The notes below the pieces were generated by a model. That model was given only the letters and a program-made list of their open reading frames with translations, searched no databases and had not been told where the DNA came from. From Terebella lapidaria (Eukaryota > Annelida > Polychaeta > Terebellida > Terebellidae), in assembly GCA_949152475.1 (NCBI GenBank), contig OX424563.1, positions 26,385,001-26,449,000 on the forward strand: a stretch of DNA of 64,000 bases. The letters run 5' to 3'. Shown here in pieces: positions 34,801 to 43,857 of the stretch (positions are counted from its first letter, which is position 1; each line of letters starts with the position of its first letter). Position numbers and translations under genes: made by a program.

Positions 34801-37800
34801 AACGATGCGTTCGATTGGGGAACGATGTCTTCCAAAAAGGTACGTGTTGTTTTCTTGACCGAAGTGAAGAAAACATAATGTAAACGAGAATCATGAGGAA
34901 TAACTGCCAATACAAATATTTAATATCATTTTTTACAACGTCCTGTTGAAACAAAATTGTTACATTTTCTTGAAAGCTAATGTTCCGGCAACGATATCCA
35001 CAGGTATAGAGTTGTCCGATCGGGAGAGTATCGTTCACCGAACGGAACACTAGGTATCCAGAAATTCTTACATATTGTATCAACAAGATGTTGCAGCATA
35101 ATTTTTGTTTACTGGGATCGTGTCACTTTTTATCGCACACATATTCATTGAATAGTGTCAATTTGTTGGAAAAAATAATATATTTTAATCAATTTGGTAA
35201 AGGGTAATATTTCACGAGGTGTAGCTGGCCTAGTTGACAATGACGACTCGATATAGCATTTATACTCGTGCAGGGGCGGATCCATGATTTGTGAAGGGGG
35301 GGGGGGGATGGCGCAACCCATACCGATGTGGGACACAGCCATACCGGCGCGGGGTCTGGAGCCTGCTCAAGGGCCCAGAAGATGAATACCTCTAGATGGT
35401 CTTAGGCGCATTCTGGGGCAATCCTGTGTCCAAAAGAGCGTTGCTATGTTGTGCAATTTTAAACTAGAACAGAGTTGTTTCATCTTCAAACGACTAAAAA
35501 TATGATGAAAATTGTAAGACATGCGAGAACGTCAAGTGACTTTCAGTTTCAAATGCTGGAGGCTGTGTGATTTTTTTCACCCTAACTTCATCATAATACA
35601 AAGCATGGCGTATTTGTAAACATAATACAAGTTCTTTGTAGGTTCCCAACTGAATGTGTGGGGTTTTGAGCCCGCTGCTGAATATCTCTAGTTGGTCTGG
35701 CGCATTTTGGGGGAATCTTAGGGCAGGATTCTGGGGAAAATCATGTGTCCAAAGGAGCGTTGCAATATTGTGCAATTTTAAATTTGAACAGAGTTGTTTA
35801 TTCTTTAAACAAATATAAATATGATAAAAAGTGAGACAGGCGCTAAAATCATTTCAATTTCAAATGTCTGTGGTCCGAATGGTTTTTTCCCCGCAATTCA
35901 TATGATAAATTTCGCCCTATCGGTGCTAGAGAGTCTCAAAAGCTATCCAATTCAAAATCCATAATTATCAATTATCAAGGAAGTATTGAGACAAAGTCAC
36001 ATTATCTCTTTTGAGTTTATAATTTCAAGTGTTTTCGTCGATATCGTTCTTGGGGGGTTTTGCGGTGCGAATGATATTTCAAACGAATAACCAAATCAGT
36101 CACAAAACGAACCCAAATCCGACATTTTTAACAATTATTCATCACAATCACATGTAACCAACAGTTGATTATGGTCCTAGATCTTTAACGATATTGTTGA
36201 TCTAGACATCAGTTCCATTCATTTATAGTCAGCGTCATTGGTCTGAGAGCAGTGCTTTTTTTTGGCAATTACTCTGTCATTATTTGGGATGATCCGATAG
36301 AATTTTCACAGGTAGTATGTTATCTCATATAAACCGCCTTACTCGGAATGCATTTTCAAGAAGATTGGATGCAATGCAAAAATGTTGGCCTATCTCGTCC
36401 ATAGTAAAAATCTTGAGAAATCGGACGTGGACCGCCCCCGATCGCCGTATCATTTCTGTAGAAAGCGTTTTCCTGTTCCGTTATATAGAGGCCAAATGGG
36501 CTAACGTCTTGCTTTCCATGTTTTGGTTAGGGAAATAACACATACCTTGTTGAAAGATATCATTTCTCTATCGAACACATCGTTACCAATCGAAAAAGAT
36601 TGTTCCTCAATATCATCAGCCGAACGTATTCCGGACAGTGAATTAGAGTATCGGACTAAAGGAAGTCGTCGACAATAACGTGACTTGCGTTGCGACCAGC
36701 CTGGATGAAACCCATCAAGGCCGAACGATGCAGTAAGATAATGGGTCCATGTAGCATGTGCGGTTGTGCTACTGTTCTAAAAACGTTTCTACATTCAACG
36801 AAAGCCATTCTATACTCTTCCAAAGGTGACCCATGTCACCCTCTAAACGAATGCCATCTAAAGTCAAGTGCATCCATCAGTGAAACACGCTTTTTGGCCG
36901 TAGTTTTATTTTGGATACTCGGATCAACTTGAAAGTTTGTGTTTCCCAATTGGGAATTATGCCGTAATTTTTCAGTAAATTTCAGAATTCTATCTCAAAA
37001 ATTGAAAAAGTTGGCAATCTAACCCTATGTTAAATTTCAGTCCGAAATGGGATCAAGTAAATTTCTACGAATTCAGGGTTTTTATCATGTTTATGCCCAT
37101 ACAGAATGACCCTATTGGGTTGATTTGGAGTCGGAAGGCATAGCCGGTGTATATTAAGTAAATATTTTTATTCTGAAGCAATATATACTTCGTACATCGA
37201 ATAACAGTTTTTAATTTTTTGCACTCTGAAATTCCATGTTGGGGCTGAGACTTAACATTGGGTGAGATTGCCAACTTTTTAAATTTTTGACATAAAACCC
37301 TGAAATTTGGTGAAAAATTACGACATGATGCCAAATTAATACACACAAAATTTCAAGTTGATCCGATTATTCAAAACAAAACTACGGCCAAAAAGCGTGT
37401 TTCACTGATGGATGAACTAGAGTTTAACATGTCCCAATATGTCTATCACCTTAATCTTATTTTAATCCTTATTGAATGTAGAGGAAAGCGCATGATATGA
37501 TATTTGGGCCAAGGCAGGTTATAAATGCACTGGCCGAGATAACTTGTACCGCCCCGTAATACTACTCGCCCACTGAAAACATGCCGTCTCTCCCAATTTC
37601 AATCTTTGTAATGTTATATATTGACGAACAACAACAGGCAGCACAAGTTACTTCCGCCAATCTACTCATGTTTGTGGGTGTGTTGTTCGAGCTCGATGTT
37701 TTCTGAACGCTGGTACGCTGGTACGAGCATTTTGAGGATTATACGCTTATACCAGCGTACCAGTGTACCAGCGTTCAGAAGATATCGGTTCGATCAATTA

Positions 37801-38195
37801 CCGAATGTTTGTGCTGAACCAAGTTTCCATTATGGCATCCTCGAACTCGGGAAGGCTGCCACCTTCTGACGCACAGAGCTGAAGTGCAGCAGGCTGTGTG
37901 AGAGGCTCATCATTCCGGAAATAACAAACGTTGTACGCATCATCACAGCTCTCAGGGGTCAGCACACTACCTGTAGTGAAAGTAGAACGTCTAGAAAGTT
38001 TATTTGTCTGTGCGTGACAAAAGCCATCCCGTGGACTACTATTGTATGTTTTGTTGCTATTACGTACATTTGATATATCTCCCAACTAGAAACGTTATTT
38101 CAAAGTGTTCGCTACTAATATTTTGTCCAATGGCCGCACTTACCAGTGTAGTGAATTTGTGAAAATATGCAGAGGAGGGCCACGGTTCGACGCAT
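25580..38195 (-). CDS. Gene A: selectin-like membrane receptor (signal peptide, CTLD, mucin stalk, 9 CCP, TM, tail)
   Basis: Fourteen exons join in frame (4080 nt, 1359 aa): 38195-38144, 37970-37802, 34149-33956, 32509-30794, 30711-30514, 29426-29214, 28650-28471, 28354-28172, 28011-27808, 27656-27474, 27331-27158, 26684-26499, 26167-25985, 25824-25580. Every junction has GT and AG. All introns are phase 1 except intron 2 (phase 2, inside the lectin domain). The product has a signal peptide (1-18), a long-form C-type lectin domain (about 19-138), a Thr/Pro/Ser-rich stalk (139-710), nine CCP domains (about 711-1278), a membrane helix (about 1299-1315) and a 44-residue tail with YGHM and a C-terminal YSDL. 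The likely role, inferred, is a cell-surface adhesion or recognition protein. No named orthologue is recognised. Gene B downstream is its tandem paralogue. Transcript ends and promoter are not visible. Confidence 0.87.
25985..26167 (-). CDS. Gene A exon 13: CCP9
   Basis: 183 nt, acceptor GCTTTTCAG, donor GTCAGA. Sushi module ECEAIPYWEGIVSNTYDNSYG, NYTCDN, FEDGAAYKIATC, GNW, TC. Closely matches gene B CCP9 (SDTYDNSYG). It is the membrane-proximal CCP. Confidence 0.88.
26499..26684 (-). CDS. Gene A exon 12: CCP8
   Basis: 186 nt, acceptor ATATTGCAG, donor GTGAGT. Classic Sushi module LDCGPPPDV, GSNVTYTCLEGLWF, RCNTAGYW, PC. Same length and near-identical core as gene B CCP8. Confidence 0.9.
27158..27331 (-). 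CDS. Gene A exon 11: CCP7
   Basis: 174 nt, acceptor TTTTGTTAG, donor GTAAGT. Sushi module RCITLD, TYGTNVNFTCHPGYHV, VTCLSSAQW, IC. Same length as gene B CCP7. Confidence 0.87.
27474..27656 (-). CDS. Gene A exon 10: CCP6
   Basis: 183 nt, acceptor TCCATTCAG, donor GTAAGT. Sushi module VCTPVP, NTSLAVENTVVGYKC, NTGYGY, KCSSLTW, DC. Same length as gene B CCP6 (NTTLALPGTVVGYPC). Confidence 0.87.
   Translation of the reverse strand, partial: RMYVHQCQVAQTLPRTLHWQWRIRLLVTNAILDTVIKTLKLPWKSNVLVSLGTHWKATTA
27808..28011 (-). CDS. Gene A exon 9: CCP5
   Basis: 204 nt, acceptor TTTCGTTTAG, donor GTGCAT. A long Sushi module: VICEDLP, NSTQLLYGTQA, KCLDGFRFIDG, ACTAFGNW, SC. The extra residues are shared with gene B CCP5 (also 204 nt). 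Confidence 0.87.
28172..28354 (-). CDS. Gene A exon 8: CCP4
   Basis: 183 nt, acceptor CACCAACAG, donor GTGAGA. Sushi module with VCQKLPR, NTTLTVYDTHV, QCDEGYHIPGR, ACMEGEIW and SPC. Same length as gene B CCP4, with NTTLTVYGTHV at the same place. Confidence 0.88.
28471..28650 (-). CDS. Gene A exon 7: CCP3
   Basis: 180 nt, phase 1-1, acceptor GATTGCATAG, donor GTAAGG. Sushi module with RCPPLP, DYVTDIGTQ, LTCDAGFK, VTCLGKTW and EIC. Clear counterpart of gene B CCP3 (DYVTDIGAQ). Confidence 0.88.
29214..29426 (-). CDS. Gene A exon 6: CCP2
   Basis: 213 nt, acceptor CCTTTCAG, donor GTGAGT. Divergent Sushi module: MLCPRL, ELHCKN, RTRCVG, FW, GGC. It is the most divergent CCP between the paralogues (201 nt in gene B) but keeps all four cysteines and the Trp. 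Confidence 0.82.
29731..30269. mobile_element. 539-bp inverted-repeat element in gene A intron 5
   Basis: The left end TGTCAGTGAAACACGG and the right end GCGTGTTTCACTGACA are inverted copies. The homology runs deep into the element (TTTTGGATAATC, the GCCGTAATTTTTCACCG word, CAATGTTAAATTTCA), giving a long imperfect hairpin. Same family as 36871-37414. Non-coding. Confidence 0.85.
30514..30711 (-). CDS. Gene A exon 5: CCP1
   Basis: 198 nt, phase 1-1. Sushi module with four cysteines (LCPP, FTCDHGH, VVCLPSGKW, PSC) and the Trp before the last Cys. The NMNRRVGSVVT segment is shared with gene B CCP1. Donor GTAACC. Confidence 0.88.
30794..32509 (-). CDS. Gene A exon 4: mucin-like Ser/Thr/Pro stalk
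   Basis: One open exon of 1716 nt (572 codons) with acceptor TTTTGCAG and donor GTCAAG. The first part, about 32500-31480, is a tandem array of short units such as TTAPPDTT, SPDTT and AMPDTT. The rest is non-repetitive but still Thr/Ser-rich (for example DTTTADTTITSTK at its end). Such stretches are normally heavily O-glycosylated and extended, holding the lectin domain away from the CCP rod. No cysteines belong to a folded domain here. The opposite strand is also open through this repeat, as a by-product of its composition. Confidence 0.85.
31480..32500 (-). repeat. Short-period coding repeat in gene A stalk
   Basis: Units of mainly 5 to 7 codons (PPDTT, SPDTTTA, VPDTSTAMPDTTTD) repeat throughout. 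A higher-order unit of about 20 residues (SPDTMTAPPDTT with AVPNTSTAMPDTT) is visible in the central part. Confidence 0.9.
33956..34149 (-). CDS. Gene A exon 3: C-type lectin domain, C-terminal half
   Basis: Starts after TATTTTCAG in phase 2 and ends at donor GTTAGT in phase 1 (194 nt). It contains EWVGLQRENGDYQWIS, then cysteines in KDC, ASC and VVC that complete the domain disulfides. There is no EPN or QPD motif and no WND; QWKGASC stands where WND is expected, so the canonical calcium-dependent sugar site appears absent. Confidence 0.85.
34743..36640. mobile_element. 1.9-kb inverted-repeat element in gene A intron 2
   Basis: Begins CACTGTCTGGAATACGTTTC and ends in the related reverse complement CGTATTCCGGACAGTG. 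Inner TIR parts carry GGGAACGAT words. It is a diverged relative of 48153-50925. Inside, segments 35380-35575 and 35680-35885 are tandem copies, and 35296-35307 is a run of 12 G. No transposase seen. Confidence 0.7.
36871..37414. mobile_element. 544-bp inverted-repeat element in gene A intron 2
   Basis: The ends CATCCATCAGTGAAACACGC and its reverse complement enclose a long imperfect foldback with GCCGTAGTTTT and the GTAATTTTTCA words. Same family as 29731-30269, with its interior in opposite orientation. Confidence 0.85.
37701..37780. repeat. 80-bp hairpin next to gene A exon 2 donor
   Basis: The left arm TTCTGAACGCTGGTACGCTG is repeated inverted at the right as CAGTGTACCAGCGTTCAGAA. The centre adds further inverted TACGCTGGTATAAGCG words. 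It starts 22 bp beyond the donor of exon 2 in the transcript. Confidence 0.85.
37802..37970 (-). CDS. Gene A exon 2: C-type lectin domain, N-terminal half
   Basis: The acceptor is TTTCACTACAG and the donor GTAATT; length is 169 nt, equal to gene B exon 2. It encodes the long-form hairpin cysteines (CDDAYNVC), then the helix-2 region with LQLCASEGGSLPEF, the usual C-x3-GG-x-L pattern of CTLDs, and ends METWFSTNI plus two bases (phase 2). Confidence 0.85.
38144..38195 (-). CDS. Gene A exon 1: start and signal peptide
   Basis: The ATG at 38195 opens MRRTVALLCIFSQIHYT and ends in a split Gly codon at a strong GTAAGT donor (phase 1). Two basic residues followed by a hydrophobic core and a short polar end form a typical signal peptide. 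It lies only 173 bp upstream of the lectin exon. Confidence 0.85.
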
Positions 38196-38248
38196 GATTG
38201 CCGAGTACCGATACACCTAGATATCCGAGGTAAAAATGATGAATGAAA

Positions 38249-38652
38249 AGTGATCACGTAGCACATTTACAATTTAGTGGGCAATCGTGTTTCTCTATGA
38301 TAATCAGTGACAATGATGTGTTCATTAGTGGCACAAAATGATGACTGCAGATGGTAAGAACATCTAGTTCGTGATAAAGAACACTTTTCTATGATAACCA
38401 ATTGTTATTCTGGATCCTGAGTATGGGAAATTAGTTGGTAATAAAATCACGTAGCACATCACGGAGCACATGTACAACTTAGTGGGCAATCCTGTTTCTC
38501 TATGATCAATGACAATGATGAGTTAATCAGTGACACAAAATTATAAATACAGATAAAGAAAAAAACATCTACTTGTAATGAAGAACACATTTCTATCATA
38601 ACTAATTGTCATTCCGGATCCTAAGTATGGGAAATTAATTAGTTGGTAAAGA
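38249..38652. repeat. Tandem duplication (about 200 bp unit) upstream of gene A
   Basis: Two units, about 38253-38441 and 38446-38650, share ATCACGTAGCACAT, TAGTGGGCAATC, TTTCTCTATGAT, GGATCCT and AGTATGGGAAATTA in the same order. They sit 55 to 460 bp upstream of the gene A start codon, where a promoter or enhancer could lie. Confidence 0.85.
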
Positions 38653-38659
38653 ATTGCCC

Positions 38660-39117
38660 ACGTTATTTTACATCCTAGCTGTAATGACGATCAGAACAGG
38701 TGCGAAAGAAAATATGATGTGGAGAGATGCAATGAATATTATTTATCACACACTATAAACTGCAATGCTAGAGGACTCCGAAAGGTGTGATAACATTTTC
38801 TGTATCAACCTACTTCAAATTAATCTGTATCACTCGCTGACCCACACTGGGCCGAAACTACTTTCTCACCGCGGATTACGTAAAGACCGTTATTGCATAA
38901 AAGAACAGTGTGATATCCTATGAAAACGATTCTAGTAACCTAGAGTTACTTACCAACCCCCCGACTTGAGAATTTTCGGACATCACATGCATATTCATGA
39001 ATATAATTAAATTAATTAATTTATTTATTAATGATCATTCACAATGTTCGTTGATAACGACGGTATTTAATATCATATCTGAATAGTAGTGTGTGATAAA
39101 ATAAAAACCACGCTCGT
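38660..39117. other. No gene recognised
   Basis: AT-rich sequence with an AATTAAT-type stretch near 39000-39035. I see no exon or named repeat. Confidence 0.4.
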
Positions 39118-39912
39118 GTGTTTTCTATGGAAGCCCATAGGTGACATGTGCGGGAAAAAAAATTGATGTTTTTTTTTCTAGTAAAACCTTGCACGTTCGA
39201 ACGTAGAAAGTTCAAAGCTACCACGTTCGCACGTAGAAGCATTTAGCGCTATCACGTTCGCACGTGGTAACTTTAAAACTTATCACGTTCGCACGTAGAA
39301 AGGTTTTAGGCCTACACGTTCACACGTAGAAAGTCCAAAGCTATCACGTTCACACGTGGAAACAATAGGGACCCCTAGCAATCAGTACGTGTACGGGAAC
39401 GTGTACGTCAACGACATTGTGACATCACCATTAGCTAGATATCCAGGGGTATTTCTGCGTAAATGACGCATTTGAATATAACAAAGTATTATTTCAAATT
39501 AAATTTTCTGATGCAACTGGGATTTAACATATATCCTTTACCCAGAGGGGCATGGAAGATGTTCCAAGATATTTGTCAAATCATTGAACATGTCTATATT
39601 ACTACACCAGAAGCCCGGATTTTTAATTCAGGAGTGTGTCTCAATGACCATGCATATCTCTTTATTGCCTCTTGACGTGGTCAAAGCCCGAAAATTATGT
39701 ACACGACCGTCTCCCAAGCGCAGCATAATGTTTCTCCCGGCTTGTGGTCAAAGACCAAAAATTATGTACACGACCGTCTCCCAAGCGCGGCATAATGTTT
39801 CTCCCGGCCCGTGGTCAAAGACCAAAAATTATGTACACGACCGTCTCCCAAGCGCGGCATAACGTTCCTCCCAGCCGGTGGTCAAAGCCCGAAAATTATG
39901 TACACGACCATT
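39118..39912 (+). repeat. Composite satellite-like element, copy 1
   Basis: Three parts in order: a block with GGAAGCCCATAGGTGACATG (39129-39148), an array of ACGTTCGCACGTAGAAA-type units (about 39190-39360), and a 67-bp tandem repeat at 39677, 39744, 39811 and 39878. Between them lies a unique core (39370-39670). The entire order is present inverted at 59464-60585. Confidence 0.85.
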
Positions 39913-40471
39913 TATCATAACGTTATTATTTACATTGCTGGTGTAGGTTCGATGATTCGATAATGGAGAAAGAACGAGAAAATGTACATTCATAGATCGC
40001 AAAGTGCGAGGCTGTAGGCATTGCTGAATAGCTAGTTCATTGAATAGTAATGTATTCACATAAATCTACAGGAAAATAAGTAATATGTTAAAACATGCAG
40101 GTGTGAAATTTGTCAAATGGTTCACCAATATTTTATCAGCCAACGGCCATACAACACGTATTTCATGTGCAGATGACACAAGCATACGCGGCTGCAGTGA
40201 TCCACTAAACATTAAACTAGCTAGTTGATTCGCTTCAGACATCCGTGCGTTTGTCAATATATTTGTGGGCCAGTTCAACCGGATAACGCATTAAACGCCC
40301 AAACACACCAGATTTGCCCCGACAGTTCGGGTGATCATCGATGCTTCCACCAGGGTAGGTATTTGCCTGATTCCATATCGTGAGCATTCGATAAGTAGGC
40401 TAGGGATATCGAAAGAGCACGCTGCATCGGCTACAAAGTTACCCGGGATATTTCAACGGCGTGATCAACAC

Positions 40472-40735
40472 GGTAGATCAACTCGGCCAATCAGAGCAGA
40501 TTACCGTAAGCCCGGCTGCCCTGCAATCCAACCCCCGCTCAAAACAACATGCAGCCTGGTCGGACAAGTCACACTATGTTGGAGGGCAATTTGCCTTAGA
40601 TAGATCCTGGCAGATCAACTCGCCAATCAGAGCATAGTACCGTAAGCCCGGCTGCCCTGGAATCCAGCCCCCGCTCTAAACAACATGCAGGGACGGCGGA
40701 CAAGTCCCACTATGCTGGAGGGCTAATTCGAATTC
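40472..40735. repeat. 139-bp tandem duplication
   Basis: Two copies, 40472-40595 and 40611-40735, share AGATCAACTCG, CCAATCAGAGCA, ACCGTAAGCCCGGCTGCCCT, AACAACATGCAG and GGAGGGC. Confidence 0.85.
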
Positions 40736-41926
40736 TTCTGGAAAGCTTGTCTAAATGCATTGGCCACCTTGAACCAGTAAATATATTGCACAATCGTGAA
40801 TATCTCAAGAAATAAACCAACTCGCGTTATTATTAGAGCACAGACTGCAATACAGGAAACAGTCCTGATTTCTTTGATTTTGTGATTGCCGAATCGGGCA
40901 GCACATCGAGGAACGATGCTTGGCACAAACTTACGACGCTGTGCGTTCATTTCATGCGTCACAGATCTGAACTGGATCATAGCATCAAAGTGTTCTCGTT
41001 GTTGTGTAGGGCTGGGATCACTAATTTAAAACTTAAAATACTTGCATTATTGTGCCATTATCAGACATGATGAGCTCTAAAACCTAATACAAACTAAAGC
41101 AAACAACTTTTGAAGAAATTTCTTTGGTATTTCCTTTAAACCACTATTTTCAAAAGTAAAGTCAGCCAAGAGGCTGTTTTTATCATATTTGAATACGTCC
41201 CTCCTACTAATATCGTCCCTCCTACTAATATACTAATATCGGGATACGCATTCTTCCTAATTTATACTTCACATTTACCTGAGAGCAGCGGTGACCTTGA
41301 GTGTATGAACTACAGGCATTACAACGTATTACACTCTTTGTGTACACATGCAAGAGTTCACCCTACATTCCATGATAATTAACCCTGTCTGGAAGCAATT
41401 TTTCCTGGCGCTGTCGAGGCGTTGAAGGTGTGCAAAACATTTACAATCATACCTTGGGGCAATCCTGTGAAAATCTGCTTTTCATCTCATTGCAATTTTG
41501 CTTTTGTATTGGTACGACAAGTGACGGTAATAAAATTTTTATTTATCCAGCAATGGATCACCCATGTAATTCCTAATTATCACGCCCCAAAACACTAACG
41601 ACTACTTCAAAGTTTGACAATTAAAGAACAAGCCGGAGGTGAGAGGAAACAGAGAGCTCTATTACAAATTCTGACTGTACAGCTCCACTAGTAAGCGCTT
41701 GCGCGCGCATAAATGAACCATGGTAAAATATCATGTAACAGTATGCTAAATGAACAGTGAAATAAAACATATGCTGATTATAGCGCGCATAATGATTGAA
41801 CCGGATTAGACAATCAGAATAGTGATAAGCATCTTTTTAGATATAAAAAGTTCAATCTCTGCAACCATACACGTAGGAAAAAAAAAGAACCGAGAAAATG
41901 ACAGTGGAGGGAGGGTGGGAAAGTAT

Positions 41927-42490
41927 GGAAGCGTTAATTGATCATCCACTCAACCACATAATTTTTCACGACCTGCCGTGTTGAGTATCACAGTAAGTTG
42001 CCTTATCGTGATAAATATCACGGTAGGCTGTTATGTTGTGAAAAGTAAGAAAATCATCTTGACAAGACGTGTTACCATGAAAATTATCACAACAATGCAT
42101 CTTACCGTGAAAAAATATCATGTGAACATGTGTTACCGTGAAAATTATCATAAGAAGACGTTTGTCGTGTTAAAAATAATGGTAACTCAGCATACATATC
42201 GTTATATTTTTATATGTTAAGAAGTCTTGCCGTCATATTTTTTTCATGTTAAGACTTCTCGTGGTTAGAAATTTTAAGAGTAATACATTATATCGTTATA
42301 ATTTTCATGATACGACGTCTTGTCGTGATAAATTTTCACAGTATGCCTCCTTGTCATTATCATTTAGGAGATTTTCATAACATGACAACTTGCCATCATA
42401 TTTAACATGACAAGACGTCTTATCGTGATGCTGAAAACGCTAGGTTTGTGAAAAATTATGTGGTTCAGTGGATGATCAATTAACGCTTCC
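41927..42490. mobile_element. 564-bp foldback MITE
   Basis: 43-bp terminal inverted repeats differing at one visible position begin GGAAGCGTTAATTGATCATC. The inside is made of degenerate palindromic words such as CGTGAAAATTATCA on the left and TGATAAATTTTCAC on the right, so the full element can fold on itself. No coding frame. Confidence 0.88.
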
Positions 42491-43790
42491 GTAGGAAAGC
42501 TGTGTGTACGCTACAACAGCAAAACGCGCAATGCGAAGGGCGGCAAAGGAGAAACAATTTTAAAATCCAAAAGCCATTAACGCGAGAGTCCCTGAGGACC
42601 TATATATAACTGGCTCCAGAGATCTGGTGCCAGGTACACGCTGGTCCGGAGTTCTTTAAATAAAATTAATAGATTAATTCCACAAAAACCTTACTTGATT
42701 AATGCCCGTGTATGTTTATTGGTTGCTGTTTTCTGATGAGAAGCGGTAACGATGTATGATTTCAGAGTTAATTTAGACCGGATCAAAGTGCATGGGGAAC
42801 GTGCGATAAGAATGTGTCTGGGTAACAATTGTGCTTGGCGTTTGTTTGTCGAGATTGATTCCTCATCACCTGGCTTCTTTCAAGATTGATGCGTGCAGCA
42901 TGGCTTATTTTCCAACAATAAATGGCAATGGATACAGTTTGTGTACGTTATAGTCTCGTGTGGTACATCCAGTACTCAACAAACATTTTTGGGGTCAATA
43001 AAAAGTGAAAACCCAAAGAGTTTCCACATCTCCACATTTACTGCAACAATAACACCGTGATGTAGGACATTAGCTTACTTATGACATATTCCAGAATTAA
43101 AGATTGTAGTAGTTATAAATTATTTGTAATTATTATAACGTATAAAGGCTCTTCTCTTTATAAAAGTAGCATTTTATTGACAAAAATGCATGTATATTCA
43201 ACCGATATATATGGTTAATAAATACAAATATTTGATGTATTATCAAATGATTAACTAAACTAATTTATCTTTTTTATCATCGGCATGCAGATAACATAGT
43301 CTGAGGGCACGAAGCCTATAGATTTTCATATGTAAGAGTATTTCGCATTACCAAGATGCATCTATGCACAATAAGTTACGATGTTATATGACTTTACTCA
43401 TGTTCCCAGTAACAGTTTTGAGAAAAAATATTCATTTGTAATGAGTGAAAGAATAATTGAATAATTTGTTCATTGAATATATTTCAGTATTGCAGGCTTC
43501 ATTTAAGGATATTACATGATTTTTTTACCGCTATTTACGATATATACTGCATTTTATCCCCTCCCCCCCCCCCCCCCCCGGGACTGCTGTTTTCGCGGGG
43601 CATGACGTGTGAGGCTTCTGCCTTGAAATTGTTTGAATCATAACTTAGAAAGTTGTCTAGATATCATCACTAATTTGGACAGCCAGTCAGAGTGTTGCAA
43701 TATAAATGCTGATATTGGATTTGAGCTGATTTGAAAAAAAATAAAATGGCCACTATGAGAGAAACAAACAAATCCCTGGTCACCGTATCT
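42491..43790. other. No gene recognised
   Basis: AT-rich, without exon or repeat I can name. A run of 17 C occurs at 43563-43579. Confidence 0.4.
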
Positions 43791-43857
43791 CTTTCATTTG
43801 TGTGTCGAACCTCTGGCAAAGGCATGCATATAAAATCCAAATATCAATGGCATCAAA

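Noticed and set aside
39584..39862. Frame through the 67-bp repeat, and its mirror at 59395-59698
   Set aside because: Repeat-encoded; the period is not a multiple of three, so it cannot keep a coding frame across units.
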